Positions 47,801 through 59,215 are shown, counted from the first letter of the stretch. The stretch: 64,000 nucleotides of DNA from Stenotrophomonas rhizophila (GCF_003651185.1 NZ_RCDC01000004.1:1412659-1476658), one strand, 5' to 3'. The notes: generated by a model from the sequence alone, not told the origin. Made by a program: numbers and translations.

Positions 47801-48453
47801 ACGAGCTCGAAATCCTGGCCGGTCCAGCGGGCCAGCCCGGCCTGCGAGCCGATCCACAATGTTCCATCGAGCGTGGTGGCCAGTGAGCCGACCGATGCGG
47901 CCGGCAGACTGCGTGGATTGCCGGGCTCGGGCATGAAGCGCGTGAGCGTACCGTCGCGCTCCAGCCGATGCAGGCCGCCCTGGTAGGTCCCGAACCAGAT
48001 CGCTCCATCCGGCGTGGACGCCACGCTCCAGATCGTGTTGCTGCCGATCTCCGGGTGGCTGTCACGGTCGTAGAAGCGGATCTCGCGGCGATCGGCCGAC
48101 ATCATCGCCAGGCCGGCATTCTCCGTACCGATCCACAACTGATTGCGCGCATCCACGTGCACGCTCCAGACGTGGTTGTCGCGCAGGCCGTCCTCGGCAC
48201 GCCAGATGCGGTAATTCCGGCCGTCGTAGCGGGCCAGGCCATCGTTGGTGGCGATCCACAGATAGCCGTAGCGATCTTCGGCCATGCGGTTGACGGTGTT
48301 GGATGGCAGACCATCGAACACGGTGAGTTGCCGCGGCGTCGGCGGTACCGGCTGGGCCGACGCAAGCGTCGGCCAGAGCACACACAGGCCGATCAGCAAC
48401 GGCCACAGCACTCGCAACACCAATGGCTCTCCCGGGTCTATCCGTTCATTCAC
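44893..48453 (-). CDS. Reg_prop hybrid histidine kinase, paralogue 1 (complete)
   Basis: A 1186-residue membrane sensor kinase. A signal peptide (LWPLLIGLCVLWPTLASA) is followed by a long periplasmic propeller with Reg_prop repeats ([25 protein letters not shown] type), a Y_Y_Y domain near residues 700-770, a transmembrane helix, HisKA with phosphoacceptor His830 in [11 protein letters not shown], HATPase with N box NLLGNAVKF, G1 DTGPGI and G2 GSGLGL, and a C-terminal receiver with LLVEDD and Asp1117 in VLMDLDLPGLGG. All catalytic residues are present. The start is GTG and overlaps the stop of paralogue 2 by 4 nt; a start some 11 codons later is possible. No DNA-binding or Hpt domain is attached. 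The ligand is unknown. Confidence 0.92.
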   Translation of the reverse strand: MNERIDPGEPLVLRVLWPLLIGLCVLWPTLASAQPVPPTPRQLTVFDGLPSNTVNRMAEDRYGYLWIATNDGLARYDGRNYRIWRAEDGLRDNHVWSVHVDARNQLWIGTENAGLAMMSADRREIRFYDRDSHPEIGSNTIWSVASTPDGAIWFGTYQGGLHRLERDGTLTRFMPEPGNPRSLPAASVGSLATTLDGTLWIGSQAGLARWTGQDFELVPSAQLPARVINGLTPEADGSLWINSNAGVTVRRPDGRFEPAPWAVAEGDQILGMMLRDEQGGYWLDTRSGLGRAMDGQFQQVPLYSAIARGQVRPNWTGAYEDREGGIWLASTNGGLWHLLPRWWQFSVLSRLEDDPASLRNAYVLGMGAAADGGVWTVGTHGALDKFDPVSGRVEQHRTWVDGTQWLQSVLEDPRGQVWIGSWDALLRYDPGQKRIRRWGRDAAVDAAMDGAIESLAICDGQRLWTASANGLQQRDLEGRVLHRVALGHAGLSTGQNVLDIRCGPQDRLWVATGQGLLQWVAARSRFEPLPGGPAAGVYAMALAGDDTVWLSEDGKLSHYAWQGDRLTLQEVIGSSAGYPAINATGLVVDRQGVVWAANARGLVRVDPEAGSVRQYGVHDGLPSQEFRRRTLTLTPSGRIVGGTPAGVVVFDPALVKPATRRAPLVIERVEVRRGERVLDLTHAVPLDIADGDRDLRIVARLLSFADSTSNNYRYRLAGYDPDWVEVGPGGERLFSRLPPGRYRLEVQARSADHIWSRVQVLEFRVLPPWWRSLSGLLLLTSAVLLLLSLFAWLYRRRLQRRHAYQLALQKQELAEQASMAKTRFLANLGHEVRTPMTGVLGMSELLLSSPLNAQQRGYTESIRHAGEHLLHLVNDALDLARIESGRLELQAQSFQLQRPIGDVCALMAALAEQKGLRFVVDNTVSPGTRTIGDELRVRQILLNLLGNAVKFTSHGEVRLTLRAITPGRGLHIEVSDTGPGISADQQERLFRRFEQADGARTAAQYGGSGLGLAICRELALAMQGQIGVQSQLGVGTRFTVTLPLPLEAGTTNASGTAEGGQWVLPPLRILLVEDDLTVAEVVSGLLSARGHEVVHAEHALSALREVSEAPFEVVLMDLDLPGLGGIALAEHLRSQGFEMPLIAVTARTDPSIEQQARQAGFDAFLRKPVTGDLLVEAIARVLHATR

Positions 48454-51400
48454 CGCCGCCGCCCGGAACGGGCCTGCCGCCCCTGACCCCCCCGGTCGTC
48501 GGGCAACGCCCCGCATAGTAAACCGTTCCCCGCGCCGGCACGATCCACACGCGGCGGCCCCATCCGCTGCATCGCAGCCCGCAGCGCATCGCCCTGCAGC
48601 GGCTTGTGCACCAGGCCGTCGCCCCCCGCGGCCACGACCTGCGCTTCAAGATCCGGATCCCGACGCGCCGTGAGCACCAGTACCGGCAGGCGGTGCCCCT
48701 GCTGACGCAGCAGGCGCAGCAATGACAGTCCATCCATGCCCGGCAGGTCCAGGTCCAACAGCATCAGTTGCGTGCCGGGGCGGGCCAGCGCAGTCAGTGC
48801 AGCCAGCGCGTGCTCCGCATGGACGATAACGTGGCCGCGTACCTGCAGCAGCCACGTGACCACCTGCGCAACGAGAGGATCATCTTCCACCAGCAACACC
48901 CGCAGACCATCGATGTCATCGTCGATGTCCTGCGCGTCCTGACCCGCCAGCAGCGATGGGCAACGGTCCAATGGGACGCTCAATGTGGCCTGCCAGCGAC
49001 GATCGGGCAGCTGCAGGACACACAACCGCCCCTGCATCGCATCAACCAGCACATCGACATCGGCCAGCGCCTCGCGCACCCGGGACAGCCGAGGAGACGG
49101 ACAGGCGCCCGGCTCGGCCATGACATCCAGCAGCAGACCGGTGCGTCCTGGTCGCCAGGCCATGCGCAGAGTCACCAGGGTGGCACCGCTCTGCGCGGCG
49201 AGTCCGCAGGACAGCCATTGCACTGCCTCCCGCAACCGGTCCGGATCGCCCTCGACACAGGCGTCGGCCGGCAGTGGATGTGCCGATGACAGCCGGCAGC
49301 CGGACACCGCCAGACCGCACGCCACCGCGGCATGCACGTCGAGCCACCATGGCCCGAGGGCAAAACGCCGCCGCTGCAAGGCCACCTTGCCGGCCTGCAG
49401 CCTGGCGTTCTCCAACGCTTCATCGACCACTTGCAGCAGTGCACGTCCGCCCTGTTGGATGTGCAATACCTGTTCGCGCGCGTCCGCGGGCAGCGGCGCC
49501 TCCAACAGCAGCTCGCTCATGCCCAGCACACCGGTCAGCGGCGTCCGCACTTCATGGCCCAGCGTGGCCAGATAACGCGCCTTGGCCTGCGCGGCCTGTT
49601 CGGCCCGCGCCTGCCGGCGCGTGGCCGCCCGCCACGCGTTTGTACGTCCGCGGTGATGCCGCAATCCCCAGGTTGCCAGCACCGCCCCTGCGAGCGCGCC
49701 CATCCACAGCAGCGCCCAAGCCCCGGGATGCGCCCAGCCGCTGTAGGCCACCTGCAGATGCGTCTGCTGGATCGGCGACCAACGCCCATCCTCGCCACGC
49801 GCCTGGAATTCCAGTACATGTTCGCCCGCGGGCAGGCGCGGAAAGCCGCGCGTACCGCGTTGTCCGGCACGGACCCACTCCGGGTCTTCGCCACGCAGCC
49901 GGAATCGATAGTCGACGGCCCCCCCCTGGCTGCTGCTGAGCAGGCGCGCTGACAGCTGGATGTCGCGATCATCGGCGTTCAGGCGCAGCGGCTCGGCGGC
50001 CGGCAACTCGATCCAGCGCCGCTGGCGGCGCACTTTCACACGGTCGATGACCAAGGTGGGAAGCACCGTCGCCGTCAACATCCCGGCCGGATTCAGCGCA
50101 AGCACGTTGCCGGTCTGATCCATCGCCAGCAGATGGCCGCCGGCTGCCACCAGGCTGTCGTCCAATGCCATCACCGGCAGTCCATCGTCGGCCGTGTAGA
50201 GCCTGGCACTGCGACCGTCCAACGCCAGACGCACCACGCCGCGCGCGGTAGTCGCCCAGACCGCCCCGTCGCTGGCGCCGGCCAGTCCCCGCGCAAGCGC
50301 CATGGGCAGGCCGTGCGAGGCATCCAGGCGCAGCGTGGGATGCAGGCGACCTGCGTCGCTCCGGAATACCGTCCATCCCTCCACATCAGCAACCCATAGC
50401 CGGCCGTCGGCATCCAGGTGCAAGGCACTGACCTCCCGTCGCGGGCCGCCCGGCACGGGATCGAAACGTCCGGCCGCGGGCTGCCACTGCTTGAGTCCGT
50501 CGCGGTCGCCCAGCCACACCTGCCCGGCGATGTCACAGTGCAGGGCGAATGCCGCGGTGCCGGGACGCAGCCCCACTGACTCGTACGTGGCACTGCCCAG
50601 CAGGCGCCCATCACCTGCGCGCTGTTCCAACCGGCCATTCCCGGCAAGCCACAGCCGATCGCCACACTGCTGCAATGCGGCGTGCGGCGACGCCACCGGG
50701 ACACCGGTGGACCCCACCCGCCAGCGCCGCTGCCGTCCCCGCACGGGATCGATACGGGTCAGCCACGGCGCCGCGAACACCCAGACGCCGCCGTGACCGT
50801 CGTCGCTCACCACATGGCGATCGGGGCGCTCGGGTGCATGCGCATAGGCCCATCGCGGCCGGTTGAATCCGTGCTCCGGCGAAATGCGTGTCAACCATCC
50901 ATCGCGCACCCACCACGCCTGCCCGTCGGCGGCAGGGGCCAGCCCGCCCGGTGCGGTGGAGGCGTGGGCAAGGGGCGCGGCGAAGCGCTCCAGGTGGCGC
51001 CACTGCGCGCCGAGCCGCCAGACCCCCTGATGGGTGCCCAGCAGCCAGACCCGTCCCTGGCGATCTTCCAGCACGCGCACGATGCGCGGCTCATTGGGCC
51101 CCTGCAATCTCGGCAGAGTGAGCGCGTGACGATGCTGCCCCTGCCAGTCCTGCCACCACAGCGTCGACCCGTCAGCGAACCAGTCCCCGCCTGCGCGGCT
51201 ATGGCCGAGCCAGCGTCCGCGTTCGCGCCCCTCGCGCTGTATCTGCCACGCCGGCAACTGCCGCCGCACGGTGCCTTCTGCGGTGCTCGACCACAACCGC
51301 CCCTGCGCGTCCAGGCCCAGGGCGGTCACCGCCGCGGACGATGCCCCCAGCGTCGTCGGTGACTGGAACCGGCCCTCCTGCCAGCGGGCCAGGCCCGCAG

Positions 51401-51974
51401 CGCTGCCGATCCACACAGCGCCCTGGGCATCGGCAACCAGGTGCTCCACCCGGGCCGACGGCAGGCCGCGGCCATCGGTCGCGGGCAGGTACTGGTGCAG
51501 GCGACGATCGCGGGTGAGGCGGAACAGCCCGGCATCCCGGGTGCCGAACCAGACGCTGCCGTCGACCATCGGCTGGATTGCCAGCACCGGACTGGCCGCC
51601 ATCGCCGGGGCGGACGGTCCTGCCCACCGCGCAAACTGTTGGCGATCGGCCGACAGGCGCTGTAAGTAGCCGTTGGCCGTGCCTATCCAGAGCTGATCGC
51701 AGGCATCCAGCGCGATGCTGCGGACCTCGTTGTCGGCCAGCCCATGCTCCATCCGCCAGACGCGGAAACCACTGCCGTCATAGCGGGCCAGGCCATCGCC
51801 GGTGGCGAACCAGAGGTAGCCCTGCCGGTCCTCCACGATCTGATGCACCACATTTGATGGCAACCCATCCACGGTCGTGATGCGTACTGCGGGACTCGGG
51901 AACGCCAGCACGGCGGCCGGCAGCAGGCAGCACAGCAGCGCGAACAGACACCGCAGCATGCCGCCCCGGCTCAT
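48450..51974 (-). CDS. Reg_prop hybrid histidine kinase, paralogue 2 (ATP-binding domain degenerate)
   Basis: A 1174-residue paralogue with the same order: signal peptide, propeller, Y_Y_Y, transmembrane helix, HisKA, remnant ATPase, receiver. The H box is intact with His807 ([14 protein letters not shown]), and the receiver keeps LLVEDD, Asp1074 in [11 protein letters not shown] and the Lys in VHKPL. The ATPase region is abnormal: the N-box position reads [10 protein letters not shown], the G1 position VMAEPG, and the lid with the G2 box is missing, about 25-30 residues shorter than in paralogue 1. The frame is continuous, so this is decay in frame and not a frameshift. It can probably accept phosphate but not bind ATP. 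The ATG overlaps the paralogue 3 stop by 4 nt. Confidence 0.92.
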   Translation of the reverse strand: MSRGGMLRCLFALLCCLLPAAVLAFPSPAVRITTVDGLPSNVVHQIVEDRQGYLWFATGDGLARYDGSGFRVWRMEHGLADNEVRSIALDACDQLWIGTANGYLQRLSADRQQFARWAGPSAPAMAASPVLAIQPMVDGSVWFGTRDAGLFRLTRDRRLHQYLPATDGRGLPSARVEHLVADAQGAVWIGSAAGLARWQEGRFQSPTTLGASSAAVTALGLDAQGRLWSSTAEGTVRRQLPAWQIQREGRERGRWLGHSRAGGDWFADGSTLWWQDWQGQHRHALTLPRLQGPNEPRIVRVLEDRQGRVWLLGTHQGVWRLGAQWRHLERFAAPLAHASTAPGGLAPAADGQAWWVRDGWLTRISPEHGFNRPRWAYAHAPERPDRHVVSDDGHGGVWVFAAPWLTRIDPVRGRQRRWRVGSTGVPVASPHAALQQCGDRLWLAGNGRLEQRAGDGRLLGSATYESVGLRPGTAAFALHCDIAGQVWLGDRDGLKQWQPAAGRFDPVPGGPRREVSALHLDADGRLWVADVEGWTVFRSDAGRLHPTLRLDASHGLPMALARGLAGASDGAVWATTARGVVRLALDGRSARLYTADDGLPVMALDDSLVAAGGHLLAMDQTGNVLALNPAGMLTATVLPTLVIDRVKVRRQRRWIELPAAEPLRLNADDRDIQLSARLLSSSQGGAVDYRFRLRGEDPEWVRAGQRGTRGFPRLPAGEHVLEFQARGEDGRWSPIQQTHLQVAYSGWAHPGAWALLWMGALAGAVLATWGLRHHRGRTNAWRAATRRQARAEQAAQAKARYLATLGHEVRTPLTGVLGMSELLLEAPLPADAREQVLHIQQGGRALLQVVDEALENARLQAGKVALQRRRFALGPWWLDVHAAVACGLAVSGCRLSSAHPLPADACVEGDPDRLREAVQWLSCGLAAQSGATLVTLRMAWRPGRTGLLLDVMAEPGACPSPRLSRVREALADVDVLVDAMQGRLCVLQLPDRRWQATLSVPLDRCPSLLAGQDAQDIDDDIDGLRVLLVEDDPLVAQVVTWLLQVRGHVIVHAEHALAALTALARPGTQLMLLDLDLPGMDGLSLLRLLRQQGHRLPVLVLTARRDPDLEAQVVAAGGDGLVHKPLQGDALRAAMQRMGPPRVDRAGAGNGLLCGALPDDRGGQGRQARSGRRR

Positions 51975-54900
51975 GGGCCGCGCCGGCATCGGGCCAGACA
52001 CGCCGTCAGAGTCGCCCGGCTCACCGGCAGCCGCAGGAACAGGTCGAACCCCGCCGCAATCGCCTCACGCTCGGCGCCGATGTCCGCGCGCGGTGTCAGG
52101 GCCACCCTGGGGATCCCCGGCCAGCGACGCGATAACCATGCGCCCGCCCGCTCGCCGCCTACGCACAGGACCGGGTCCACCACGATGACATCCCAGCGCC
52201 CGTGCTCCCTCAGTGCCTTGGGCATGGCCTCCAGCCCGGGCACGCACAGCCCCACATGGCCGAGCGAGACGAGCAGAGCGCGCAGCACATCGGTCACACT
52301 CGTGGCCGGATACACCACCAGCACCCGCAGCTCGCCGGCGCCGTTCGCATCCTGTGGTGCGCACGATGGTGCATCGCTGGGAATGGCATCGCTGCGCGGC
52401 AACGGCAATCGCACCTGGAAGCAGGCGCCGTCGCCGGGACGGCTGGTCACCGTGATGTCACCGCCCATCGCCAGGGCCAGGTCGCGGGAAATGGACAGCC
52501 CCAGGCCGCTGCCACCGTAACGCGCGGCCGTCTGTGCCCCGTCGGCCTGTTCGAAACGCTGGAACAGGCGCTGGCACTGCGCTGCGGTCATGCCCGGGCC
52601 GGTATCGACAACCCGCAGCAGCACGTCCTGGTCCTGGCCTGCGCACTGTACCTGCAGTCGCACCTCTCCCTGTGCGGTGAACTTCAGTGCGTTGCCCAGC
52701 AGATTGAGCAGGATCTGGCGCAGGCGCGGGGCGTCGCCGATGAAAACCGCCGTCGCCGGCAGCGTGCTGTGCCACACCAGCGCGAGCGACTTGCCCTGCG
52801 CTACCGGGAGCAACAGCGCATGCACCTCTTCGATCAACCGTTGCAGCAGAAAGGGGCCCGGCTGCAACTGCAGCTGACCGGATTCGATGCTGGCCATGTC
52901 CAGGGCGTCATCCACCAGCCGCAGGAGATGTGCGCCGGCGTAGTGCAGGCTGTCGACCTGGCTCCGCTCCGCCGGTGTGAGCTGCGTACGCTGCAGCAGC
53001 TCGCTCCAGCCCAGCACCACGGTCATCGGGACGCGTATGCGGGCGCCCAACGTCCCCAGGAAACGGGTGCGCTGCAGCGACGCCCGCTCGGCGCGGTGCT
53101 GCCGCGCATGCAGCCGGCGCCAGCGGCGTTGCCGTCGGCGCCGCGCCAGCCCGCCCCAGGCCCCAAGCCACAGCGCCGCCGTTCCACCGGCCACCGCCGC
53201 GTACCGCGCGGTCCGCGTCTGCCACCAGGCCGGAACCACCTGCAGCGCAATGCGGCGAATCGGCGACCAATCCCCATCGCCTTGCCGCGCCTGGACCTCC
53301 ACCGTCTGCAGACCCACCGGCAAGCGCTCGAACACGCGCTGCCCCGCAGCACCGTTCTCCTGCCAGTCCGCGTCGTGCCCCTGCAACCGGAACCGGTAGC
53401 GCACGCGCGAGGGTTCGCCGCCGGACAACAGGCGCGCGGATACGCGCACGTGCCGATCGCCGCCGGACAGCGGCACCGGCGCAACGCCGACCGGCAGGGT
53501 GACCTGCACGTTGCCGCGCCGCGCGGTGATTGCGTGGACCACGAGCCCGGCATGCCCCGCCGGGCGCACGATCGTGGCCGGATCGAACAGCAGCACACCG
53601 CCTTCGTGTACGGCAGCGACCACATGATCCCCAGCGGTGCGTACCATCCGTCGCGGCAACACGTCATGTCCAGGCAGGCCATCGTCGCTGCCGAACTGGC
53701 GTATGCCGCCGCCATGCGGGTCGACCCGGATCAGGCCACGGGTGCCACCGGCCCACGCCACGCCACGCACGTCCACCACCAGCGCCCGTGCCAGCAGGTG
53801 CGGATAACCGTGTACCACGCCGAAGCTGTGTGTCTTGCGCAGCCGCTGCCCATCCCACCGGTAACGCCGTAACACGCCTGGACTGCTGATCCAGTAGTCG
53901 CCATCCGCACCCCGCGCGATTGCGCCCACGTCGTCCTGCGGGGCACCGTCGACCGCCGCGAAACGCTCCTGCGCTGGCAGCCAGCGTTTGAGCCCGGTGC
54001 GATCGGTTGCCCACAGCACGCCGTCGTCGGTACACAGCAGTTGCGGGCCGTTCGCCGGGGGCATCAGGCCAAGTGCCTGTGGAACAGCGGACAACTGCAG
54101 GGCGCCGTCGGCATCACGTCGCTGGATCCGGTCAACACGCGCCAGCCACAGCGAGCCGTCGCGGCAGGACTCCAGATCGACCGCGCCCGTACTGCCCTCC
54201 CAACCCAGCAACCAATGCCGCAACTGGCCTGTGCCGGGCGTGTATCGAGACAGGGTGTTGCCGCTGGTCAACCAGAGCCGCCCGTGACGATCTTCGGCCA
54301 TGCCCACTGCCTCGGGGTGCAGGCGTTCGGGCCGGTAGTGGAATCCGGTATCGCTCTGTCCGGTCCGCACATCCACGCGCTGCACGCGCCCATTGTCACC
54401 GGCGATCCACACCTGTTCGCCGGCGGACGCTGCCAAGGCCAGCACGTAGTGCGCATCCAGGCCGGGCCAGCCATCCCGGGCCGCGGGCAGCAGGGTGAAC
54501 TGGCGCCAGCGCGCAGGAAGATGCCACAGTCCCCGCCCCTGCCCGATCCACCACGCCCCACCGACACGGTCCTGCAGGGCATGACTCACCCCTGCGGTCC
54601 TGCGGATCGTGCCGTCGAGGTCGCGCAGCGGCACTGGCTGCGGTGCGCGTCCGTGAGGGTGCCGTACCAGGCCGGTTGCATCGGTGGTCCATAATTCTCC
54701 TTCGCGGCTGCGCAGTACCGGCATGCCGGGCGCCGTCGGCACCCCCGGTGTGCCAACGGCATCCCAGCGGTGCACGCCGCTGCGGGTGGCCGCCCACACA
54801 CCGCCGTCCGGATCGGGCCAGAGCGACTGGACATCCACCCGCCCACCGCGCCGCAGCGGCACGGCAACGAAGTGCGTGCCTGCACGACGCAACACCCCGT

Positions 54901-55501
54901 GCGAGGTGCCGACCCACAGGCTGCCGTCGCGGTCGACGGCCAAGGCATTCACCCGCAGCGCGCGTCCGAACGGGTGCGGTAAGGGGACGGCGCACCAACG
55001 GCCATCGGCCTGCCGTGCAAACAAACCGTCCGCGACCGTGCCCACCCAGAGCGTGCCATCAGGCGTACTGGTCACCTGCACAATGCCAGTGCGCGGCAGT
55101 ACCGCGGCCGCATCCCCGGGCATGCTCTGGAACACGCTTCGATCAGCGGACAGCTTCACCAGCCCCTGGGAGGCGGTGGCCAGCCAGAGCCGATCCTGCG
55201 CATCGACATGCAGCGCGCGCAGGTCCAGATCGAGCAGGCCCTGTTCCCGTCGCCATGCGCGGAAGCGATGGCCATCGAAGCGCAGCAGACCATCATCGCT
55301 GGCGAACCAGAGGTAGCCTTCCCGGTCTTCGTCGACCGCACGGATCACCGGGGTCGGCAGCGCGTCGGCCGGACCGAGTGGGCGTGGCCACGGCAACGTG
55401 ACAAGCGTACCCGCCGCGGCAACCATCGGCAGCCAGAGCAGGACCACCAGCATCCGGCCTGCCCAGCGCCTGCCCCCCTGTCCGGATCGGCCCTCTGACA
55501 C
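51971..55501 (-). CDS. Reg_prop hybrid histidine kinase, paralogue 3 (phosphoacceptor His lost)
   Basis: A 1176-residue paralogue. The sensor half (propeller, Y_Y_Y) and transmembrane helix are kept. The H box reads [14 protein letters not shown], so the phosphoacceptor His is Ala820 and the next Glu is Arg. The ATPase boxes are intact ([23 protein letters not shown]). The receiver is damaged: the acidic pair is replaced by VVYPAT and the conserved Lys by Leu (FLRLPV), although Asp1109 remains in VVDPVLC. It should bind ATP but cannot autophosphorylate on this His. The GTG start is poorly supported; the true start may differ slightly. It is first in the overlapping trio with paralogues 2 and 1. 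Confidence 0.9.
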   Translation of the reverse strand: MSEGRSGQGGRRWAGRMLVVLLWLPMVAAAGTLVTLPWPRPLGPADALPTPVIRAVDEDREGYLWFASDDGLLRFDGHRFRAWRREQGLLDLDLRALHVDAQDRLWLATASQGLVKLSADRSVFQSMPGDAAAVLPRTGIVQVTSTPDGTLWVGTVADGLFARQADGRWCAVPLPHPFGRALRVNALAVDRDGSLWVGTSHGVLRRAGTHFVAVPLRRGGRVDVQSLWPDPDGGVWAATRSGVHRWDAVGTPGVPTAPGMPVLRSREGELWTTDATGLVRHPHGRAPQPVPLRDLDGTIRRTAGVSHALQDRVGGAWWIGQGRGLWHLPARWRQFTLLPAARDGWPGLDAHYVLALAASAGEQVWIAGDNGRVQRVDVRTGQSDTGFHYRPERLHPEAVGMAEDRHGRLWLTSGNTLSRYTPGTGQLRHWLLGWEGSTGAVDLESCRDGSLWLARVDRIQRRDADGALQLSAVPQALGLMPPANGPQLLCTDDGVLWATDRTGLKRWLPAQERFAAVDGAPQDDVGAIARGADGDYWISSPGVLRRYRWDGQRLRKTHSFGVVHGYPHLLARALVVDVRGVAWAGGTRGLIRVDPHGGGIRQFGSDDGLPGHDVLPRRMVRTAGDHVVAAVHEGGVLLFDPATIVRPAGHAGLVVHAITARRGNVQVTLPVGVAPVPLSGGDRHVRVSARLLSGGEPSRVRYRFRLQGHDADWQENGAAGQRVFERLPVGLQTVEVQARQGDGDWSPIRRIALQVVPAWWQTRTARYAAVAGGTAALWLGAWGGLARRRRQRRWRRLHARQHRAERASLQRTRFLGTLGARIRVPMTVVLGWSELLQRTQLTPAERSQVDSLHYAGAHLLRLVDDALDMASIESGQLQLQPGPFLLQRLIEEVHALLLPVAQGKSLALVWHSTLPATAVFIGDAPRLRQILLNLLGNALKFTAQGEVRLQVQCAGQDQDVLLRVVDTGPGMTAAQCQRLFQRFEQADGAQTAARYGGSGLGLSISRDLALAMGGDITVTSRPGDGACFQVRLPLPRSDAIPSDAPSCAPQDANGAGELRVLVVYPATSVTDVLRALLVSLGHVGLCVPGLEAMPKALREHGRWDVIVVDPVLCVGGERAGAWLSRRWPGIPRVALTPRADIGAEREAIAAGFDLFLRLPVSRATLTACLARCRRGP

Positions 55502-55666
55502 TCCCTACCCCGACCATCCTTCGCAGCGTGAACCGCACGATAGGCCGAAGCCATCGGAACCAAGCCGATCAGGCCGGTACCGCGTCACAGGTCGATGAAT
55601 GAACTTTTCGATCAATAGAGCAATTGCGAAACATCGCGACAATCGTGGCCGCGGAACCGCGAGCAC
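55502..55666 (-). other. Spacer between paralogues 4 and 3
   Basis: A 165-nt gap contains an AT-richer patch (about 55600-55640), unlike its surroundings, and no repeat or gene. It may carry a promoter for the three overlapping kinase genes, but no clear -35/-10 pair was identified. Confidence 0.35.
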
Positions 55667-58600
55667 TCAGTACAGGAGTGACTTGCCCGCGCGCGCCTGC
55701 ACGATCGCATCCACCAGCATGTCGCCGGTCACCGGCTTGCGCAGGAAGCCATTGAATCCGGCGGCCAGCACCTGCTGCTCGGCGTAAGCATCCGAGCGCG
55801 CAGTCACCGCGATCAGGGGCAGCTCATAGCCCATCGCGCGCAGCTGCGCGGCAATCGCGATGCCATCCAGCGCCGGCAGGTCCAGATCGAGCAGACCTAC
55901 ATCGAAGCTGCCTGCCGCTACTTCTGACAATGCCCCCAGGCCATGCAGCACGTGCACCACGTCGTGCCCGCGGGTGCGCAGCAGACCGGCGATGACATCG
56001 GCCACGGTGGCATCGTCCTCCACCAGCAGGATGCGCAGCGGTGGCAGCTGCGTGCGCGTCTCCTGGCCCGGGTCACGTGGCGTGCCAACCGGCTGTACGG
56101 TCCACGGCAGCGGCAGCGATACAGTGAAACGGGCCCCATCACCTGGCCGGCTGTCGATCTCGATCCGGCCGCCCATCGCCACCGCCAGTTCCTGGCAGAT
56201 CGCCAGGCCCAGGCCGCTGCCGCCATAACGCGACGCGGTCCGGGGACCGTCCGCCTGTTCGAAGCGATGGAACAACCGCTCCTGCTGGTCCTGATTGATG
56301 CCTGGCCCTGTATCGGAGACCTCGAAGATGATCGCGCGCCCGTCATCGGCCAGCTCGACACCGAGCCCGACATGGCCATGTTCGGTGAACTTGATCGCAT
56401 TGCCGAGCAGGTTCATCAGGATCTGCCGCACGCGCATCTCATCGCCGCTGACCTGCACTGGGCCGGGCAGGTTGAAGCTGCGCTCGAACGCCAGGCCACG
56501 GTGATGGGCCATCGGCTCCATCAACGCCTCGACCTGATCCAGCAACGACATCAGATCGAACGGCCGCAGATCCAGTTCCAGCCGCCCTGCCTCGATGCGG
56601 GCCAGATCCAGCGCATCGTTGACCAGACGCAGCAGATGCTTGCCCGCATGCTGGATCGAGCCGGCATAGCCGCGCTGCACCTCATCCAGCGTGGTGGACA
56701 GCAACAGCTCGCTCATGCCCAGCACACCGGTCATCGGTGTGCGCACTTCGTGCCCCAGCGTGGCCAGGAACCGGCTCTTGGCCTGCGAGGCCTGCTCGGC
56801 CAACTGCTGCTTGTGCACCGTCAACTGCCACTGCTGGCGGCGGCGCAGGCGTGCACGTGCGACATACGCCAGCGCTGCGACCCCGATCAGACCGAGCAGC
56901 ACGTAGCCCACGACCGCCCAGCCACTGCGCCACCACGGCGGGCGCACCTCCAGCTCCAGGGTACGGGGCGGCGTCCAGGCGCCCTGCGGGGTCGCCGCCT
57001 GCACCTCGATGCGGTAGCTTCCGGACGGCAGGCGCGACAGCAGGCGCTCGCCGTCGGCCGCCTGCATCACCCAGTTCTGGTCATACCCGGAGACCCGGTA
57101 GCGGTAGCGGTTGCCGTGTGGGTTGGCGAATGAAAGCAGACGCGCGGACACGATCAGATCGCGGTCCTGCGGCCCCAGCACGATCGGTGCCTGCGTCGGC
57201 AGCATCTGCTGCCCTTCGGCATCGTCGCGGCGGACCTGCACGCTGTCGATCACCAGCTGCGATGGCGGCAACAGCATGTCCGCCGCATCCGGATCGAAGC
57301 CGACCAACCCGGTCGCGGTGACCGCCAGGACGCGACCATCGCGCGCCTGCACCGGTGGGCGGTTGCTGAACTCAACATCCGGCAGCCCATCGCGTTCGCC
57401 ATACAAGCGCAGCCGACGCTCGGCGCCCTGCCAGCAGATCAACCCACGCGGGGTGGTTGCCCAGACCTGCCCGTGACTGCCCAGCGCGAGCCCGCCCATC
57501 GACACAGCGGGCATGCCCTGGGCAGCGCCGACACGTTCGCGCAGGCTCATGCTCAGCCCATCCCAGCGATAGCGCTCCAGCGCGCCCTGACGTGCCAGCC
57601 ACAGTTCATCCGGGCCGGTCCAGGCCGCATCGTAGATGCTGCCGCGGGAAATGCCCGGCACCTGCTCGAAGCGGCCATCGCGCCACCGCATCAGGCCCAT
57701 GCTGTCGCCCATCACCCAGAGCTGCCCACGCGGATCGAACACCATCTGCTCAACCGGGTTCTCGGTCAGCCCACGGTGCTGGTCATTGCGGATGGTATCG
57801 AGCACGTTGCCCTGGGCATCGCGGCGCTGGATGCCGAAGTTCATGATCGACAGCCACAGCTCGCCATTGGGCGCCTGGCGGATAAGATCGATGCGTTGGC
57901 GCACATCGGCACCACCGCCGATCTTCCATTCGCGCAGCATGCCGGTAGCCGGCTGGTACAGATTCAAACGACCCGCGCGACCGATCCACACCGCGCCGTC
58001 CTCGCGGGGCAGCAGCGACCACGCGGCCCCAACCCCGATCTGTTTGTCGTCGGCGATCTGGCGCAGCTGGCCCTGCGCATCCAGCGTATAGAGGCCGTGC
58101 GCACCTGAGATGTAATAGGTATCGCCCCGCGCGGCCGCGCCGAGCAGATAGACGCTGTCCAATGGCTTGCCGTCGAGCTGGTACCAGCTGGAGAAGCGCT
58201 TCCAGTCCGGCGGCAGATACGCCAGCCCCTGGGTCAGCATCGCGACCCACAGGCCGCCTTCATGATCCTGCAGCATGTCCAGCACACCGCTGCGTGCGGT
58301 CAGGAAGCCACTGCCGGCGTCGCCGGCGAGCAGCCGCACCGCGCTCGCATCACCGCGGTACAGGCCATCGGCCGTGCCCAGCCAATAACCGCCATTGCGA
58401 TCATGGATGACCGTGGCCGCGCGTACATCGGCACTGAGCTTCCAGGGTGCGGGATGGGCCTGGTCGTCGGCACCGATCTGGAACAACCCGCCTTCGGTGC
58501 CCGCCCATACGGTGCCATCGGGCTCTCGGGTCAGGCGGAATACGCTTTTACCGCCCAGCAGGGCCGGCGCGATCCGCGTGAAGCGGTCGCCATCCCAGCG

Positions 58601-59215
58601 GGCGACACCGTTGGAGGTCCCCACCCAGACCCGCCCCTGCGGATCGGCCAACAGACTGTAGATGGTGTTGTCGGGCAGGCTGCGCGGATCGTTCGCGTCG
58701 GCCTCGTATCTGACCAGCGTCCCGTCCTCGCTGCGCCGGCAGATACCGTGCTGGTTGGTGCCGATCCACAGCGATTGCGCGGCATAGGCCAGCGACCAGA
58801 ACTGGCCCTCGCACGCCGCATTGAGCTCGGGGAACCGCGCAAACGCGCTGCGGTCGGGGCCGAGCATGCTCAGGCCAACGCCATTGCTGCCTACCCAGAC
58901 ACGATCCTGTGGATCGATGAGCAGGGTTTCCACTTCGTTGCCGGGTAGCGAGCCGGGCTCGGCTGGATCGTGCCGCCAGACCCGCAGGCCGACCCCGTCC
59001 ACGCGGGCCAGGCCGTCATCGGTACCGGCCCAGATATAGCCTTGGCGATCCTGTGCCAGCGCCAGCACCATGCGCGACGGCATGCCTTCGGCCGCACCCA
59101 GGCGGCGCAAGCGTGGCGTCTCTGCCGATGTCCCTGCGGCTTCCAACACTGACGGCACTGCGCACAACCACAGCCCCAACAGCACGATGCCTGCACCCCA
59201 GCGGCGCGTGCTCAT
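55667..59215 (-). CDS. Reg_prop hybrid histidine kinase, paralogue 4 (complete)
   Basis: A 1182-residue paralogue with a signal peptide (residues about 8-27), propeller with [13 protein letters not shown] start and [16 protein letters not shown] repeat, Y_Y_Y, transmembrane helix, HisKA with His822 ([11 protein letters not shown]), HATPase with [15 protein letters not shown] and GSGLGL, and receiver with LLVEDD, Asp1110 in [11 protein letters not shown] and Lys in FLRKPV. Catalytic residues are complete. It is the most upstream gene of the array and is separated from paralogue 3 by 165 nt. The ATG is preceded by AGGGAG. The output partner is unknown. Confidence 0.93.
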   Translation of the reverse strand: MSTRRWGAGIVLLGLWLCAVPSVLEAAGTSAETPRLRRLGAAEGMPSRMVLALAQDRQGYIWAGTDDGLARVDGVGLRVWRHDPAEPGSLPGNEVETLLIDPQDRVWVGSNGVGLSMLGPDRSAFARFPELNAACEGQFWSLAYAAQSLWIGTNQHGICRRSEDGTLVRYEADANDPRSLPDNTIYSLLADPQGRVWVGTSNGVARWDGDRFTRIAPALLGGKSVFRLTREPDGTVWAGTEGGLFQIGADDQAHPAPWKLSADVRAATVIHDRNGGYWLGTADGLYRGDASAVRLLAGDAGSGFLTARSGVLDMLQDHEGGLWVAMLTQGLAYLPPDWKRFSSWYQLDGKPLDSVYLLGAAARGDTYYISGAHGLYTLDAQGQLRQIADDKQIGVGAAWSLLPREDGAVWIGRAGRLNLYQPATGMLREWKIGGGADVRQRIDLIRQAPNGELWLSIMNFGIQRRDAQGNVLDTIRNDQHRGLTENPVEQMVFDPRGQLWVMGDSMGLMRWRDGRFEQVPGISRGSIYDAAWTGPDELWLARQGALERYRWDGLSMSLRERVGAAQGMPAVSMGGLALGSHGQVWATTPRGLICWQGAERRLRLYGERDGLPDVEFSNRPPVQARDGRVLAVTATGLVGFDPDAADMLLPPSQLVIDSVQVRRDDAEGQQMLPTQAPIVLGPQDRDLIVSARLLSFANPHGNRYRYRVSGYDQNWVMQAADGERLLSRLPSGSYRIEVQAATPQGAWTPPRTLELEVRPPWWRSGWAVVGYVLLGLIGVAALAYVARARLRRRQQWQLTVHKQQLAEQASQAKSRFLATLGHEVRTPMTGVLGMSELLLSTTLDEVQRGYAGSIQHAGKHLLRLVNDALDLARIEAGRLELDLRPFDLMSLLDQVEALMEPMAHHRGLAFERSFNLPGPVQVSGDEMRVRQILMNLLGNAIKFTEHGHVGLGVELADDGRAIIFEVSDTGPGINQDQQERLFHRFEQADGPRTASRYGGSGLGLAICQELAVAMGGRIEIDSRPGDGARFTVSLPLPWTVQPVGTPRDPGQETRTQLPPLRILLVEDDATVADVIAGLLRTRGHDVVHVLHGLGALSEVAAGSFDVGLLDLDLPALDGIAIAAQLRAMGYELPLIAVTARSDAYAEQQVLAAGFNGFLRKPVTGDMLVDAIVQARAGKSLLY

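Noticed and set aside
44905..47886. 993-codon open frame opposite hybrid kinase paralogue 1
   Set aside because: Antisense shadow; the minus-strand gene has a full set of kinase motifs and the plus-strand translation has none.
49042..49560. Frameshift as explanation for the missing ATP-binding boxes in paralogue 2
   Set aside because: The translation aligns continuously with paralogue 1 on both sides and the other frames do not contain N, G1 or G2 boxes, so the loss is in frame.
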